Below are positions 1 through 6,220 of a stretch of 7,744 bases of DNA, piece by piece. This DNA is from Cytophagales bacterium. Its GTDB lineage: Bacteria > Bacteroidota > Bacteroidia > Cytophagales > UBA9547. The stretch spans positions 1 to 7,744 of the forward strand of contig JANYCH010000015.1 in NCBI GenBank assembly GCA_025360395.1. Direction: 5' to 3'. The notes under the pieces were generated by a model. That model did no database searches and had not been told where the DNA came from. It saw nothing but the letters and a program-made list of their open reading frames with translations. A program made the translations under genes and the position numbers. Position 1 is the first letter of the stretch; the number at the start of each line of letters is the position of its first letter.

Positions 1-141
1 TTTTATGAAAGAAAAGTCAATGAAGGCAAAAACAAGATGAGCGTGATTAATTCAGTAAGAAATAAACTAATCCATAGGGTATTCGCCAGTGTAAACCAGA
101 ATAGAAAATATGACAAAATTTATACTCCTTTACTTGCTTAA
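1..141 (+). CDS. IS110-family transposase, C-terminal fragment (gene enters from left edge)
   Basis: The frame starting at base 1 is open for 46 codons and stops at TAA 139-141. It reads FYERKVNEGKNKMSVINSVR and continues with a basic tail ending YTPLLA. The pattern E-R-K-x-x-E-G-K-x-K-M-S-V-I-N-x-V-R is what I recognise as the extreme C-terminus of IS110/IS116/IS902-type transposases, which are DEDD-type recombinases with a C-terminal serine domain. The catalytic DEDD and Ser regions would lie to the left of the window, so activity cannot be judged. The gene runs tail-to-tail with the truncated acr3 and overlaps it by 12 bases, which places the end of the mobile element inside acr3. The identification rests on a short segment but the motif is distinctive. 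Confidence 0.82.
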   Translation, partial: FYERKVNEGKNKMSVINSVRNKLIHRVFASVNQNRKYDKIYTPLLA

Positions 142-153
142 GCCATAGAAATC
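1..153 (+). mobile_element. Right end of an IS110-family insertion sequence abutting acr3
   Basis: Acr3 homology read on the minus strand ends at the codon covering 154-156 (after ...SGQAF), and the transposase stop is at 139-141. The element boundary therefore lies somewhere in about 142-153. I see no terminal inverted repeat, which is expected because IS110-subgroup elements generally lack one. The non-coding 3' end is at most about a dozen bases. In the IS110 subgroup the guide (bridge) RNA is encoded in the long non-coding left end, which would be outside the window. The exact junction and target dinucleotide cannot be fixed without an empty site. Confidence 0.65.
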
Positions 154-1118
154 AAAGGCCTGACCAGAATTGATCCCAAAAACACCAATAGCCACTGCAA
201 TGGCCAGTTCAAAATTGTTACCCGCAGCAGTGAATGCAATAGCTGCATTCTGTGAATAATCAGCACCTAATGATTTTCCAATTAAAAAACTTACCAAAAA
301 CATTATAATAAAATAGATGCACAATGGCATGGCGATTAACAAAACATCTGAAGGAATTAATACAATAAGATTACCCTTCAAACTAAACATGATCACAATT
401 GTAAATAGTAAAGATATCAGGGTCAAAGGTGATATTGCGGGTATAAATTTTGAATTGAACCACTCTTTGCCTTTCAACCTCATCAGCCCATAGCGGCTAA
501 GTATTCCTGCAGCAAAAGGTATTCCCAAATAAATAAAAACACTTTCTGCAATCTGACCAATGGAGATGTTTACTTCTAATCCTTTCATCCCAAATAGTGG
601 CGGAAGAACGGTGATAAACAAATAGGCGTAAATGCTGTATAATAGTACCTGGAAAATACTGTTAAGTGCCACCAGTCCTGCGGCATATTCCCTGTTACCA
701 TCTGCCAGATCGTTCCAAACAATGACCATGGCTATGCATCGAGCCAAACCAATGAGGATCAGGCCTATCATATAGTCTGGATGGTTGCTTAAAAGACGAT
801 CGACAGTATAAACATCAAAATTGGACCTATGATCCAATTCAGCAAAAGAGAGGCGCCAAGTACTCTTGTATTTCTAAATACTTCTCTCAAGTTCTCATAC
901 CTCACTTTCGCCAGGGGTGGGTACATCATCAGGATCAATCCGATGGCTATGGGAATATTGGTTGTGCCAGATGAAAAGGATTGAATGAAATGGGAAGTGT
1001 CTGGTAAAAAATATCCAAGCACCACACCCAGAGCCATGGCAAGAAAAATCCATAATGTTAAGTAACGGTCTAGAAAGCTTAATTTTTTTGATTGGGTTGG
1101 TGCGCAGTTATCGAACAT
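130..1118 (-). pseudogene. acr3: Acr3-family arsenite efflux permease, frameshifted and 3'-truncated
   Basis: Acr3 is a ten-helix inner-membrane permease that exports arsenite using the proton-motive force. The N-terminal part (1118-789, 109 aa) carries PIAIGLILMMYPPLAKVRYE and ends ILSIVF followed by TAA. The second part continues in another frame with LSNHPDYMIGLILIGLARC. Inserting one T into the run at 791-794 (sense GTCTTTTAAGC), or a -1 slip there, joins them as IVF-LSNHPDY. In that joined reading the conserved Cys of GLARC is about residue 128 and the conserved Glu of NNFELAIAV about residue 304, so both functional residues are still encoded. After SGQAF the expected last stretch (AGVIGPLVEVP-like and the final helix, ~30 aa) is missing and replaced by DFYGLSK-stop, which is not Acr3. 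Neither other frame restores it. It follows the arsC-like gene by 3 nt. The frameshift alone could be a base error; the loss of the C-terminus could not. It is probably non-functional. Confidence 0.88.
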
Positions 1119-1121
1119 TCT

Positions 1122-1751
1122 TTATGAGTTTAATAGGGATTTTACCAGGGAGAACGCATACAGAGTTTCAGTCGCAATCTGAAAACAACGCTCGCTATAT
1201 TTCGCATCCTGTTCATGTGTATTGTCAAGAGCTTTAGGATCTTTGTATGGAGTTGAGATCCGGGCAATTGCACCTGATACTATCGGGCAGGCGCCATCGG
1301 CTTCCGTACAGGTCATGATTGCGCAGAATCCTTCATTTGGGTTGGCTGAGTCATCATATTTTTTGGAGAAACACAAAATGCTTTCTCCATTGTCCTGGTA
1401 CTTTACAATGTACTTTGGGTTGGAAGGGCAGTTATCCTTTTCAATTTTGAATCCTGCCTTTTCTGCTGCTCTTATTGCATTAGGATTAAAGGCAGTCGCT
1501 TCTGTTCCTCCGGAATAGCTTTGGAAACTTTCAATTCCATAATAGGATGCAGCTGTTTTTGCCCAGATCTGCCCAAAATGACTTCTTCTTGAATTGTGGG
1601 TGCAGATGTAGATCAGTTCTGCTTTTTCTCCGGCTTTCATTTTACTTGCTACATACTTACTTATTTCAGCAAGTGTTTGCTTTCTTTCTTCCGGAATTTC
1701 ATCAAAATGCTTTACTGCGTCTTCGATGTAAGATTTGATTTGTGGGAACAT
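1122..1751 (-). CDS. arsC: Arsenate reductase-like low-molecular-weight phosphatase family protein
   Basis: The product is 209 aa and cytosolic, with no signal peptide. A helical N-terminal extension of about 45 residues precedes the LMW-phosphatase fold. The P-loop is C50-T-H-N-S-R-R56 (CX5R) after the strand AELIYI, and the C-terminal half has FCAIMTCTEADGACP with C143, C148 and C155; further cysteines are C108, C127 and C189. Enzymes of this class reduce arsenate to arsenite through the P-loop cysteine plus relay cysteines, or act as tyrosine phosphatases. The ars context (between a DUF6428 gene and acr3) favours arsenate reduction. It differs from the ~130-aa thioredoxin-linked ArsC by its N-terminal extension, and which downstream Cys forms the relay is not clear. 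The ATG is at 1751-1749 and the TAA at 1124-1122. It is the only structural ars gene here with an intact frame. With acr3 broken, arsenite made by it would have no exporter from this locus. Confidence 0.85.
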   Translation of the reverse strand: MFPQIKSYIEDAVKHFDEIPEERKQTLAEISKYVASKMKAGEKAELIYICTHNSRRSHFGQIWAKTAASYYGIESFQSYSGGTEATAFNPNAIRAAEKAGFKIEKDNCPSNPKYIVKYQDNGESILCFSKKYDDSANPNEGFCAIMTCTEADGACPIVSGAIARISTPYKDPKALDNTHEQDAKYSERCFQIATETLYAFSLVKSLLNS

Positions 1752-1758
1752 TTTTTTT

Positions 1759-1782
1759 AAGATTCAAGATATAAGATTCAAG
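1759..1782. repeat. Short direct repeat, two copies of AAGATTCAAG
   Basis: AAGATTCAAG occurs at 1759-1768 and again at 1773-1782, separated by ATAT, in the 46-nt gap between the DUF6428 gene and the arsC-like gene. It follows an eight-base T run at 1751-1758. It looks like a small slippage-type repeat in an AT-rich spacer. I can assign no function to it. Confidence 0.5.
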
Positions 1783-1797
1783 TCGCAAGAATAAGAA

Positions 1798-2265
1798 TTA
1801 ACAGCAGCCTCCACCTGGGGAGCAGCTGTTGCTTTGTTTCATGCCTGCTAATTCAATTTTAACTTTTTCCTTTGGAATGCCGCAATTGTCGCTGGCAAGA
1901 CAGTTGGTGGACTTATTGGTCAAGGTGAAATACTCTCCGTTAAAATCAAGGCCGTATTTACCGATGGTATTCTGTTTGGTATTCCACTTCAATATCAGAA
2001 TCACCTAATTGAAGGACTTTTTCTGAAAGTGCAATAATGGAAAGTAGTTTTTGCGGGGCCAGGCTATGATCAAAGTCTCCTGCTTCCCAAAGCTGAAAGT
2101 TCACCGACTTTTCTCTCCTGACGGTTCCTCTGCAATCAATGAAGTTTTTGGTGATCTCGCCTATTTCTGTTACATGAAAGTGTGCAGGCACAAACCTGCC
2201 ATCGGGTAATTGAAATCTGAGTGTCTCTAAATCCTGGAGCGTGTGTTTGATTTCTGATAGTTCAT
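1798..2265 (-). pseudogene. DUF6428 family protein of arsenic operons, two compensating frameshifts
   Basis: This is a small cytosolic protein of unknown function that recurs in Bacteroidota ars operons. Reading from the ATG at 2265-2263, one missing base in the first codons (sense ATGAACTATCAG; ATGAAACTATCAG would give MKLSEIK) puts the ATG out of frame. The body then reads LSEIKHTLQDLETLRFQLPD, followed by GRFVPAHFHVTEIGEITKNF. A second event, one extra base in sense CAGAATACCATC near 1969, returns to the original frame, joining EVEYQTE to TIGKYGLDFNGEYF. The tail is SNSCSPGGGCC, a Cys-rich end that may bind arsenic or metal (inference). The two indels cancel: 468 nt gives 155 codons plus stop, which I recall as about the usual length. 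As written, translation from the ATG meets TAG after 12 codons. It could be a real decaying gene or two base errors. Confidence 0.8.
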
Positions 2266-2287
2266 CTTATGTTTTATTAAATGTTAA

Positions 2288-2305
2288 ATTGCAATATTGC
2301 GATTA
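2288..2305. promoter_or_regulatory. Probable ArsR operator 2, upstream of the DUF6428 gene
   Basis: The 18-mer ATTGCAATATTGCGATTA is identical to the site at 2661-2678. Its core GCAATATTGC is a perfect palindrome, and the 16-base span ATTGCAATATTGCGAT matches its own reverse complement at all but one symmetric pair. It lies 22 nt upstream of the DUF6428 ATG and 16 nt after the arsR stop, so it can control the DUF6428-arsC-acr3 unit separately from arsR. I could not find a convincing -33/-7 pair here. A TTTG (sense strand) lies just upstream in a T run at about 2312-2319. Confidence 0.7.
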
Positions 2306-2321
2306 TTAAGAGCAAAAAAAC

Positions 2322-2651
2322 TCAGCAGCATTTGCCGGTACTATTATAAGAATCAAACAGATGGCTAAAATCCTGCTGTATCTCATTCCATACTTTTTCG
2401 TTGATACAATAACAGATGCTGGTTCCTTCTATTTCTCCTTTGATGATTCCGGCTTCTTTCAATTCTCTCAAATGCTGGGAAACGGTAGACTGTGACAATG
2501 GGAGTTCTTCCACCAGGTCATTGCAGATGCAAGCCTGTTTTTTTAACAAGAGCTCAATGATCGCAACCCGTGCAGGATGTCCCAATGCTTTGAAAACATT
2601 GGCTCTTCTGTTTTGTGCGTCAGTAAAAGAAGCTGATTTGGTAAGTCCCAT
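2322..2651 (-). CDS. arsR: ArsR-family arsenite-responsive transcriptional repressor
   Basis: The product is a 109-aa winged helix-turn-helix repressor of the ArsR/SmtB family, expected to bind operator DNA as a dimer and release it on binding As(III) or Sb(III). N-terminal helices contain RRANVFKALGHPARVAIIELL (about residues 15-35). The metal-sensing segment is C41-I-C43 at the start of the recognition region, comparable with the CVC of classical ArsR. The recognition helix SQSTVSQHLRELKEAGII spans about 53-70, and the wing follows with C80 and C82. The protein ends in C108-C109, a further possible thiol pair. The ATG at 2651-2649 is chosen because it gives the standard family length and lies 9 nt from the upstream operator. 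It is transcribed in the same direction as the DUF6428, arsC and acr3 genes, with an operator on each side, so it probably regulates both itself and them. The frame is intact. Confidence 0.93.
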   Translation of the reverse strand: MGLTKSASFTDAQNRRANVFKALGHPARVAIIELLLKKQACICNDLVEELPLSQSTVSQHLRELKEAGIIKGEIEGTSICYCINEKVWNEIQQDFSHLFDSYNSTGKCC

Positions 2652-2660
2652 AATTGATAT

Positions 2661-2678
2661 ATTGCAATATTGCGATTA
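2661..2678. promoter_or_regulatory. Probable ArsR operator 1, upstream of arsR
   Basis: This is a second identical copy of ATTGCAATATTGCGATTA, 9 nt upstream of the arsR ATG. Here an additional 12-base perfect palindrome ATATTGCAATAT (2659-2670) overlaps the common GCAATATTGC core (2664-2673), so this copy is more symmetric to the left than operator 2. It overlaps the predicted arsR promoter downstream element, which fits autorepression by steric block. Confidence 0.75.
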
Positions 2679-2696
2679 ATAATTCTGATTGTCAAA
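2667..2696 (-). promoter_or_regulatory. Candidate arsR promoter overlapping operator 1
   Basis: On the minus strand TTTGACA at 2696-2690 is followed by CAATATTG at 2672-2665. Read as a Bacteroidota promoter this is TTTG, 20 bp, then CAATATTG, matching 4 of the 6 fixed bases of TAnnTTTG. Read as a sigma-70 promoter it is TTGACA, 17 bp, CAATAT. Both readings put the downstream element inside the operator. The match is imperfect and no start site is known. Confidence 0.4.
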
Positions 2697-2878
2697 TATT
2701 GTCTCCGTATTCCTGATTATTTTATGGAGTTTTATCTCTTTATTACTTTTTTAATTTTTCTGAATAACGAAGTAATTGTTAAATCTGAATTAACAAATGT
2801 CTTCGACAGGATGGTTTTGGTTACAAAAGCTTAACCATTAAACAACTCATTGGCAACTAGTAGTAAAAACGAGTAAGG
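2697..2878. other. AT-rich divergent intergenic region, no gene seen
   Basis: This is the remaining spacer between arsR (minus) and the phosphatase gene (plus). I find no open frame with recognisable content, no terminator-like hairpin followed by T, and no further copy of the arsR operator. It must hold the upstream control region of the phosphatase gene, but I can point only to the -7 element listed separately. Confidence 0.5.
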
Positions 2879-2886
2879 TAGTTTTG
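2879..2886 (+). promoter_or_regulatory. Bacteroidota -7 promoter element upstream of the phosphatase gene
   Basis: TAGTTTTG matches the TAnnTTTG consensus exactly and lies 57 nt upstream of the chosen ATG at 2944. The nearest TTG upstream is at 2850-2852, 26 bp before the element, somewhat longer than the usual -33 spacing, so the upstream element is uncertain. The leader downstream ends in an A-rich stretch (CAAAACAAC) before the ATG, with no clear Shine-Dalgarno sequence, which is common in this phylum. Confidence 0.5.
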
Positions 2887-2943
2887 TAGACGGTATTGAA
2901 CCTGTTAAACTATAGGGTCAACCTGAATTTTAATCAAAACAAC

Positions 2944-5900
2944 ATGAAAAAAAGCATGAACAAAATCTTACTAAGTCTTGCAACAGTCTTTGTGGCAGGA
3001 AGCATTGGTAATGCGCAAAACCTTGATTACACCTTTGTCACGGTAGGGTGTAACCGGATTGATCCAATTGATATCGTGGCAGCAGGACAAGGGTCTACAT
3101 ATGACACTATTAGTTCTGCCAATGTGGGTGCATTAAACAGATTGTTTTCAGAGGTAGTCGCCATGTCTCCTCATCCAACTTTTCTTTTGATGACAGGTGA
3201 CATTGTAATGGGCTACAGAGCAGATACCAATTACCTGGCTAAACAGCTTCAGGGATGGAAAGCTCTTTATAATGCTCATCCAATTTCAAAATCTGCTATA
3301 AAAGTGGTGGTAATTCCAGGAAACCATGAGACTCAGGACAAAGCAGCCGGTAAAAAATCTACTCAAGCTCTTGAGAGAACATTCTTACGTGAGATGAAAA
3401 ATTTCATTAACGGAAGTAATGGTCCTGTCGCAACAGGTAAAGTACCAGGTACCGACAGTTTAACTACTGATCAAAGTCAGCTTACTTATTCTTTCAATTA
3501 CAAAAACGACCATTTCTTAATTTTAAACACTGACCCAACCGGTCGCGACTCTCGTTTGCCTTTTCGCTGGTTAAGGAATGATTTAAGTAAGGCAACCAAT
3601 GCAAGGCACATATTTGCATTTGGACACAAGCCTGCTTATTCTTCTAAATTTAAACCATTGGATGGTTTGGAAGCATTTGTTGCTCAAAGAGACAGTTTTT
3701 GGACAGTATTAGAAAACGCTCATGCAGAAGCAATGTTCGCAGCTCACGAGCATATTTGGGATACAATCCAAGGACATAAGGGCAAAACCTGGCAGGTGAT
3801 TGCCGGAAACGGTGGTTCAGCAGTTGAATCTACGTTGAACCCTGTGGTAAACAAGAAATGGAATGAACCACCTTACAACTACCATGGTTTTACCCTTGTA
3901 AGTGTATACACGAATGGTAAAATTGTTTGCCAAAGTATGGGACACGATATCGGTGCTCATTACTGGGATGAAGTTCCTTCTAACCCAACTACAGAAAGAG
4001 CAAATTTCAGACTTGAAACAGGTGTGGTAATTGATCATACACCAATACTAAGTACTCACACTGCCGGTCCATTCACTCTTACATCTACAATCACTGATAA
4101 TATCAGTATAAAAGCCGATACACTAATGTATTGGGTAAACGGTGTGTTGAATAAAACGGTGGCTGTAGTTAACGGCTCTACTTATACATATACTATCCCA
4201 GCACAAACAGGAAGCGGAAGTATCCAGTACAGTATCAAAGCTATTGATAGTTTCGGCCAGGTTACTATGCTTCCTTCTGAACCAAATGGAAAATACAGCT
4301 TCAGATTTGGAGTTCCTGTTGCTGAAGGATTAAGTTCTTCTCAAACCGCATACGTTTCACCGGTTGCTCCTGGTGTAATAACTACTCCAATTTTAACAAC
4401 AGGCGATGTAGTTGGCGGTTACAAAATGGTTGGAATTCCGGACGGATTAGGAGCCTATGACAATGGCAACGGAACCTTTACCTTGTTGATGAACCATGAG
4501 TTATCAGGTACCCCTGCAAATCCAGAAGGTGTTGTACGTGCCCATGGCGGAAAAGGAGCTTTTGTATCTAAATGGGTAATCAGCAAGTCAGACCTTTCAG
4601 TAATAAGCGGAAGTGATTTGATCCAGACTGTGAAATTATGGAACGGTACAGGTTATACTACATATGGCCCATCTGATACTACAAAAATGAAATCTTTCCT
4701 TCGTTTTTGTTCAGCAGACCTTCCTTCAGTATCTGCATTTTATAACAGTGCTTCAGGCAAAGGAACTCAGGAGCGTATCTTTATGAACGGTGAGGAATCA
4801 TCAGCAGAAAGAGGTCGTGCAATGGCACATATTGCTACAGGCCCTAATGCAGGTACTTCTTATGAATTGCCGAGATTAGGCAAAGCTGCATGGGAAAACG
4901 CCCTTGCCAACCCTGCTACAGGAGACAAAACACTGGTAGGTGTTGACAATGACGGTTCAACCACAGATTCTAAAGTATACTTCTACCTTGGTACAAAAAC
5001 TGCAACAGGAACAGAAGTGGAGAAAGCTGGTTTAACAAACGGAAAATTATTAACCGTTAAGATCGCTGGTTATGCTGCAGAAAGAACAAGTGCAACTGTG
5101 AGCAATGGAGTACCAACATCAGGAACACGTTTCAGCCTTCTAGATTTAGGCAATGTGGAAAACATGACAGGTGCAGCTTTGAACACAGCAGCCAATACAG
5201 CTGGTGCTACTAAATTCGCTCGTGTGGAAGATGGTGCATGGGATCCAATTCATCCTAATGATTACTATTTCAATACAACAGACCAGTTAGACCAGGTAAA
5301 TGACAAAATCGGAACTCAGGTTGGCCGTAGTAAAGTATGGAGACTTCGTTTTGACGATATCAACAATCCTGAATTAGGCGGTGTTGTTGAAGCAGTTCTT
5401 GATGGAACAGAAGGACAAAACATGCTAGATAATATGGCAATTGACAACTACGGTCATATCATTTTGCTTGAAGATGTTGGAAATGCAGCACACAACGGTA
5501 AAGTATGGCAGTACACAATTGCAACAGACGAGTTTAAGATCATCGCCAAACATGATCCGGCCCGTTTTGGAGACATTGGAGTACCAGCTACAGCCCCTTT
5601 CAACCAGGACGAAGAGACTTCAGGGATCATAGATGTTCAGGACATTTTAGGAGCAGGTAAATTCCTTGTAGTAGATCAGGCTCATTACCTTACAGATGCT
5701 GAAACAGTTGAAGGTGGACAGTTATTACAACTCTTCAATCCTGATACTTATAACGCTTCAACTCTGGTTACTGGTTTTGATGATGCATCAGATGTATCAG
5801 CTACTTCAGAAGTTACGCTGTATCCTACTCCTACAAACAATGAGGCTACAATCTCAATCAGGTTAGACAGAGTTGACAAAGCAGTTGTTAGCATGTTTGA

Positions 5901-6060
5901 TATGAAAGGAAATAAGGTTCTTCCTTCTATAGAGAAAAATGTTGGGAAAGGGGTACAACAAATTACTGTAAATACTCAGGGACTTGAAAATGGAATCTAC
6001 ATTATGCAGGTTTCAGTGGGTAATAAAACAACAAGAATCAAAACAGTGATTTTGCACTAA
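2944..6060 (+). CDS. Secreted two-domain phosphatase-like protein: metallophosphoesterase + PhoX/DUF839-like propeller, T9SS sorting domain
   Basis: The chosen ATG gives 1038 aa with a clean signal peptide (basic MKKSMNK, hydrophobic core to about residue 20, likely cut after GNA at 24). A TTG 48 nt upstream stays in frame but only adds polar residues. Residues ~28-350 are a calcineurin-like metallophosphoesterase: GCNR 35-38 (motif I, with Cys where Asp is usual), GDIV 85-88, GNHE 126-129, GHKP 227-230, AHEH 267-270. Residues ~360-456 look like an Ig/FN3-type beta domain. Residues ~470-930 resemble PhoX/DUF839 beta-propeller phosphatases: IPDGLGAYDNGNGTFTLLMN then HE (to 519), RFCSADLP 587-594, FMNGEES 613-619, VEDGAWDP 761-768, LLEDVGN 841-847. 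Residues ~957-1038 are a T9SS type A sorting domain (LYPTPTNNEATI ... GIYIMQV) for export across the outer membrane and surface attachment or release. The likely role is extracellular phosphoester hydrolysis, perhaps phosphate scavenging; the substrate is unknown. It ends just before a strong terminator and is probably monocistronic. Confidence 0.85.
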   Translation: MKKSMNKILLSLATVFVAGSIGNAQNLDYTFVTVGCNRIDPIDIVAAGQGSTYDTISSANVGALNRLFSEVVAMSPHPTFLLMTGDIVMGYRADTNYLAKQLQGWKALYNAHPISKSAIKVVVIPGNHETQDKAAGKKSTQALERTFLREMKNFINGSNGPVATGKVPGTDSLTTDQSQLTYSFNYKNDHFLILNTDPTGRDSRLPFRWLRNDLSKATNARHIFAFGHKPAYSSKFKPLDGLEAFVAQRDSFWTVLENAHAEAMFAAHEHIWDTIQGHKGKTWQVIAGNGGSAVESTLNPVVNKKWNEPPYNYHGFTLVSVYTNGKIVCQSMGHDIGAHYWDEVPSNPTTERANFRLETGVVIDHTPILSTHTAGPFTLTSTITDNISIKADTLMYWVNGVLNKTVAVVNGSTYTYTIPAQTGSGSIQYSIKAIDSFGQVTMLPSEPNGKYSFRFGVPVAEGLSSSQTAYVSPVAPGVITTPILTTGDVVGGYKMVGIPDGLGAYDNGNGTFTLLMNHELSGTPANPEGVVRAHGGKGAFVSKWVISKSDLSVISGSDLIQTVKLWNGTGYTTYGPSDTTKMKSFLRFCSADLPSVSAFYNSASGKGTQERIFMNGEESSAERGRAMAHIATGPNAGTSYELPRLGKAAWENALANPATGDKTLVGVDNDGSTTDSKVYFYLGTKTATGTEVEKAGLTNGKLLTVKIAGYAAERTSATVSNGVPTSGTRFSLLDLGNVENMTGAALNTAANTAGATKFARVEDGAWDPIHPNDYYFNTTDQLDQVNDKIGTQVGRSKVWRLRFDDINNPELGGVVEAVLDGTEGQNMLDNMAIDNYGHIILLEDVGNAAHNGKVWQYTIATDEFKIIAKHDPARFGDIGVPATAPFNQDEETSGIIDVQDILGAGKFLVVDQAHYLTDAETVEGGQLLQLFNPDTYNASTLVTGFDDASDVSATSEVTLYPTPTNNEATISIRLDRVDKAVVSMFDMKGNKVLPSIEKNVGKGVQQITVNTQGLENGIYIMQVSVGNKTTRIKTVILH

Positions 6061-6082
6061 GATCCTTCTTATTTAATTTTCC

Positions 6083-6116
6083 AAAACAGGGTGCTCTTGG
6101 GCACCCTGTTTTTTTT
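6083..6116 (+). terminator. Rho-independent terminator after the phosphatase gene
   Basis: AAAACAGGGTGC (6083-6094) pairs perfectly with GCACCCTGTTTT (6101-6112) around a 6-nt loop TCTTGG. The T run is eight bases long (6109-6116). It begins 22 nt after the TAA at 6058-6060. The flanking A and T tracts could let it work in the opposite direction too, but no gene enters from the right on the minus strand. It separates this transcript from the peroxidase gene downstream. Confidence 0.95.
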
Positions 6117-6153
6117 ATTCAATTTCTTAAATCAACATACATCCTTTAACAAT

Positions 6154-6169
6154 TAGGAAACAATTCCTA
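6154..6169. repeat. Small inverted repeat upstream of the peroxidase gene
   Basis: TAGGAA (6154-6159) and TTCCTA (6164-6169) are perfect inverted arms around ACAA, about 50 nt upstream of the proposed TTG start. With no T run it is not a terminator. It could be a regulator half-site pair or a leader hairpin, or chance in a short AT-rich spacer. No clear promoter was found here; TAATTTTA at 6194-6201 is a one-mismatch -7 candidate. Confidence 0.35.
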
Positions 6170-6220
6170 CATGATAAAGAAACCTTGTAAAAGTAATTTT
6201 ACAGTCCCAGGGATCTTACT

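Noticed and set aside
786..800. Programmed -1 frameshifting to express acr3
   Set aside because: The site lacks a tandem slippery heptamer, and the downstream gene is in any case truncated at its 3' end, so selection for recoding is unlikely.
1222..1738. Plus-strand open frames opposite the arsC-like gene
   Set aside because: They are antisense to a well-supported CX5R phosphatase-fold gene, and their translations resemble no known protein.
2306..2330. A terminator directly after arsR
   Set aside because: There is a T run in the sense strand but no stable GC stem before it. The region is better read as the upstream part of the next promoter with its operator.
2896..2943. TTG at 2896 as the start of the phosphatase gene
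   Set aside because: It adds 16 mostly polar residues ahead of a textbook signal peptide. The ATG at 2944 has an A-rich leader and gives the normal N-terminus.
2944..6060. Frameshifts or domain loss in the large phosphatase gene
   Set aside because: The frame is continuous through all domains and ends in a complete sorting domain.
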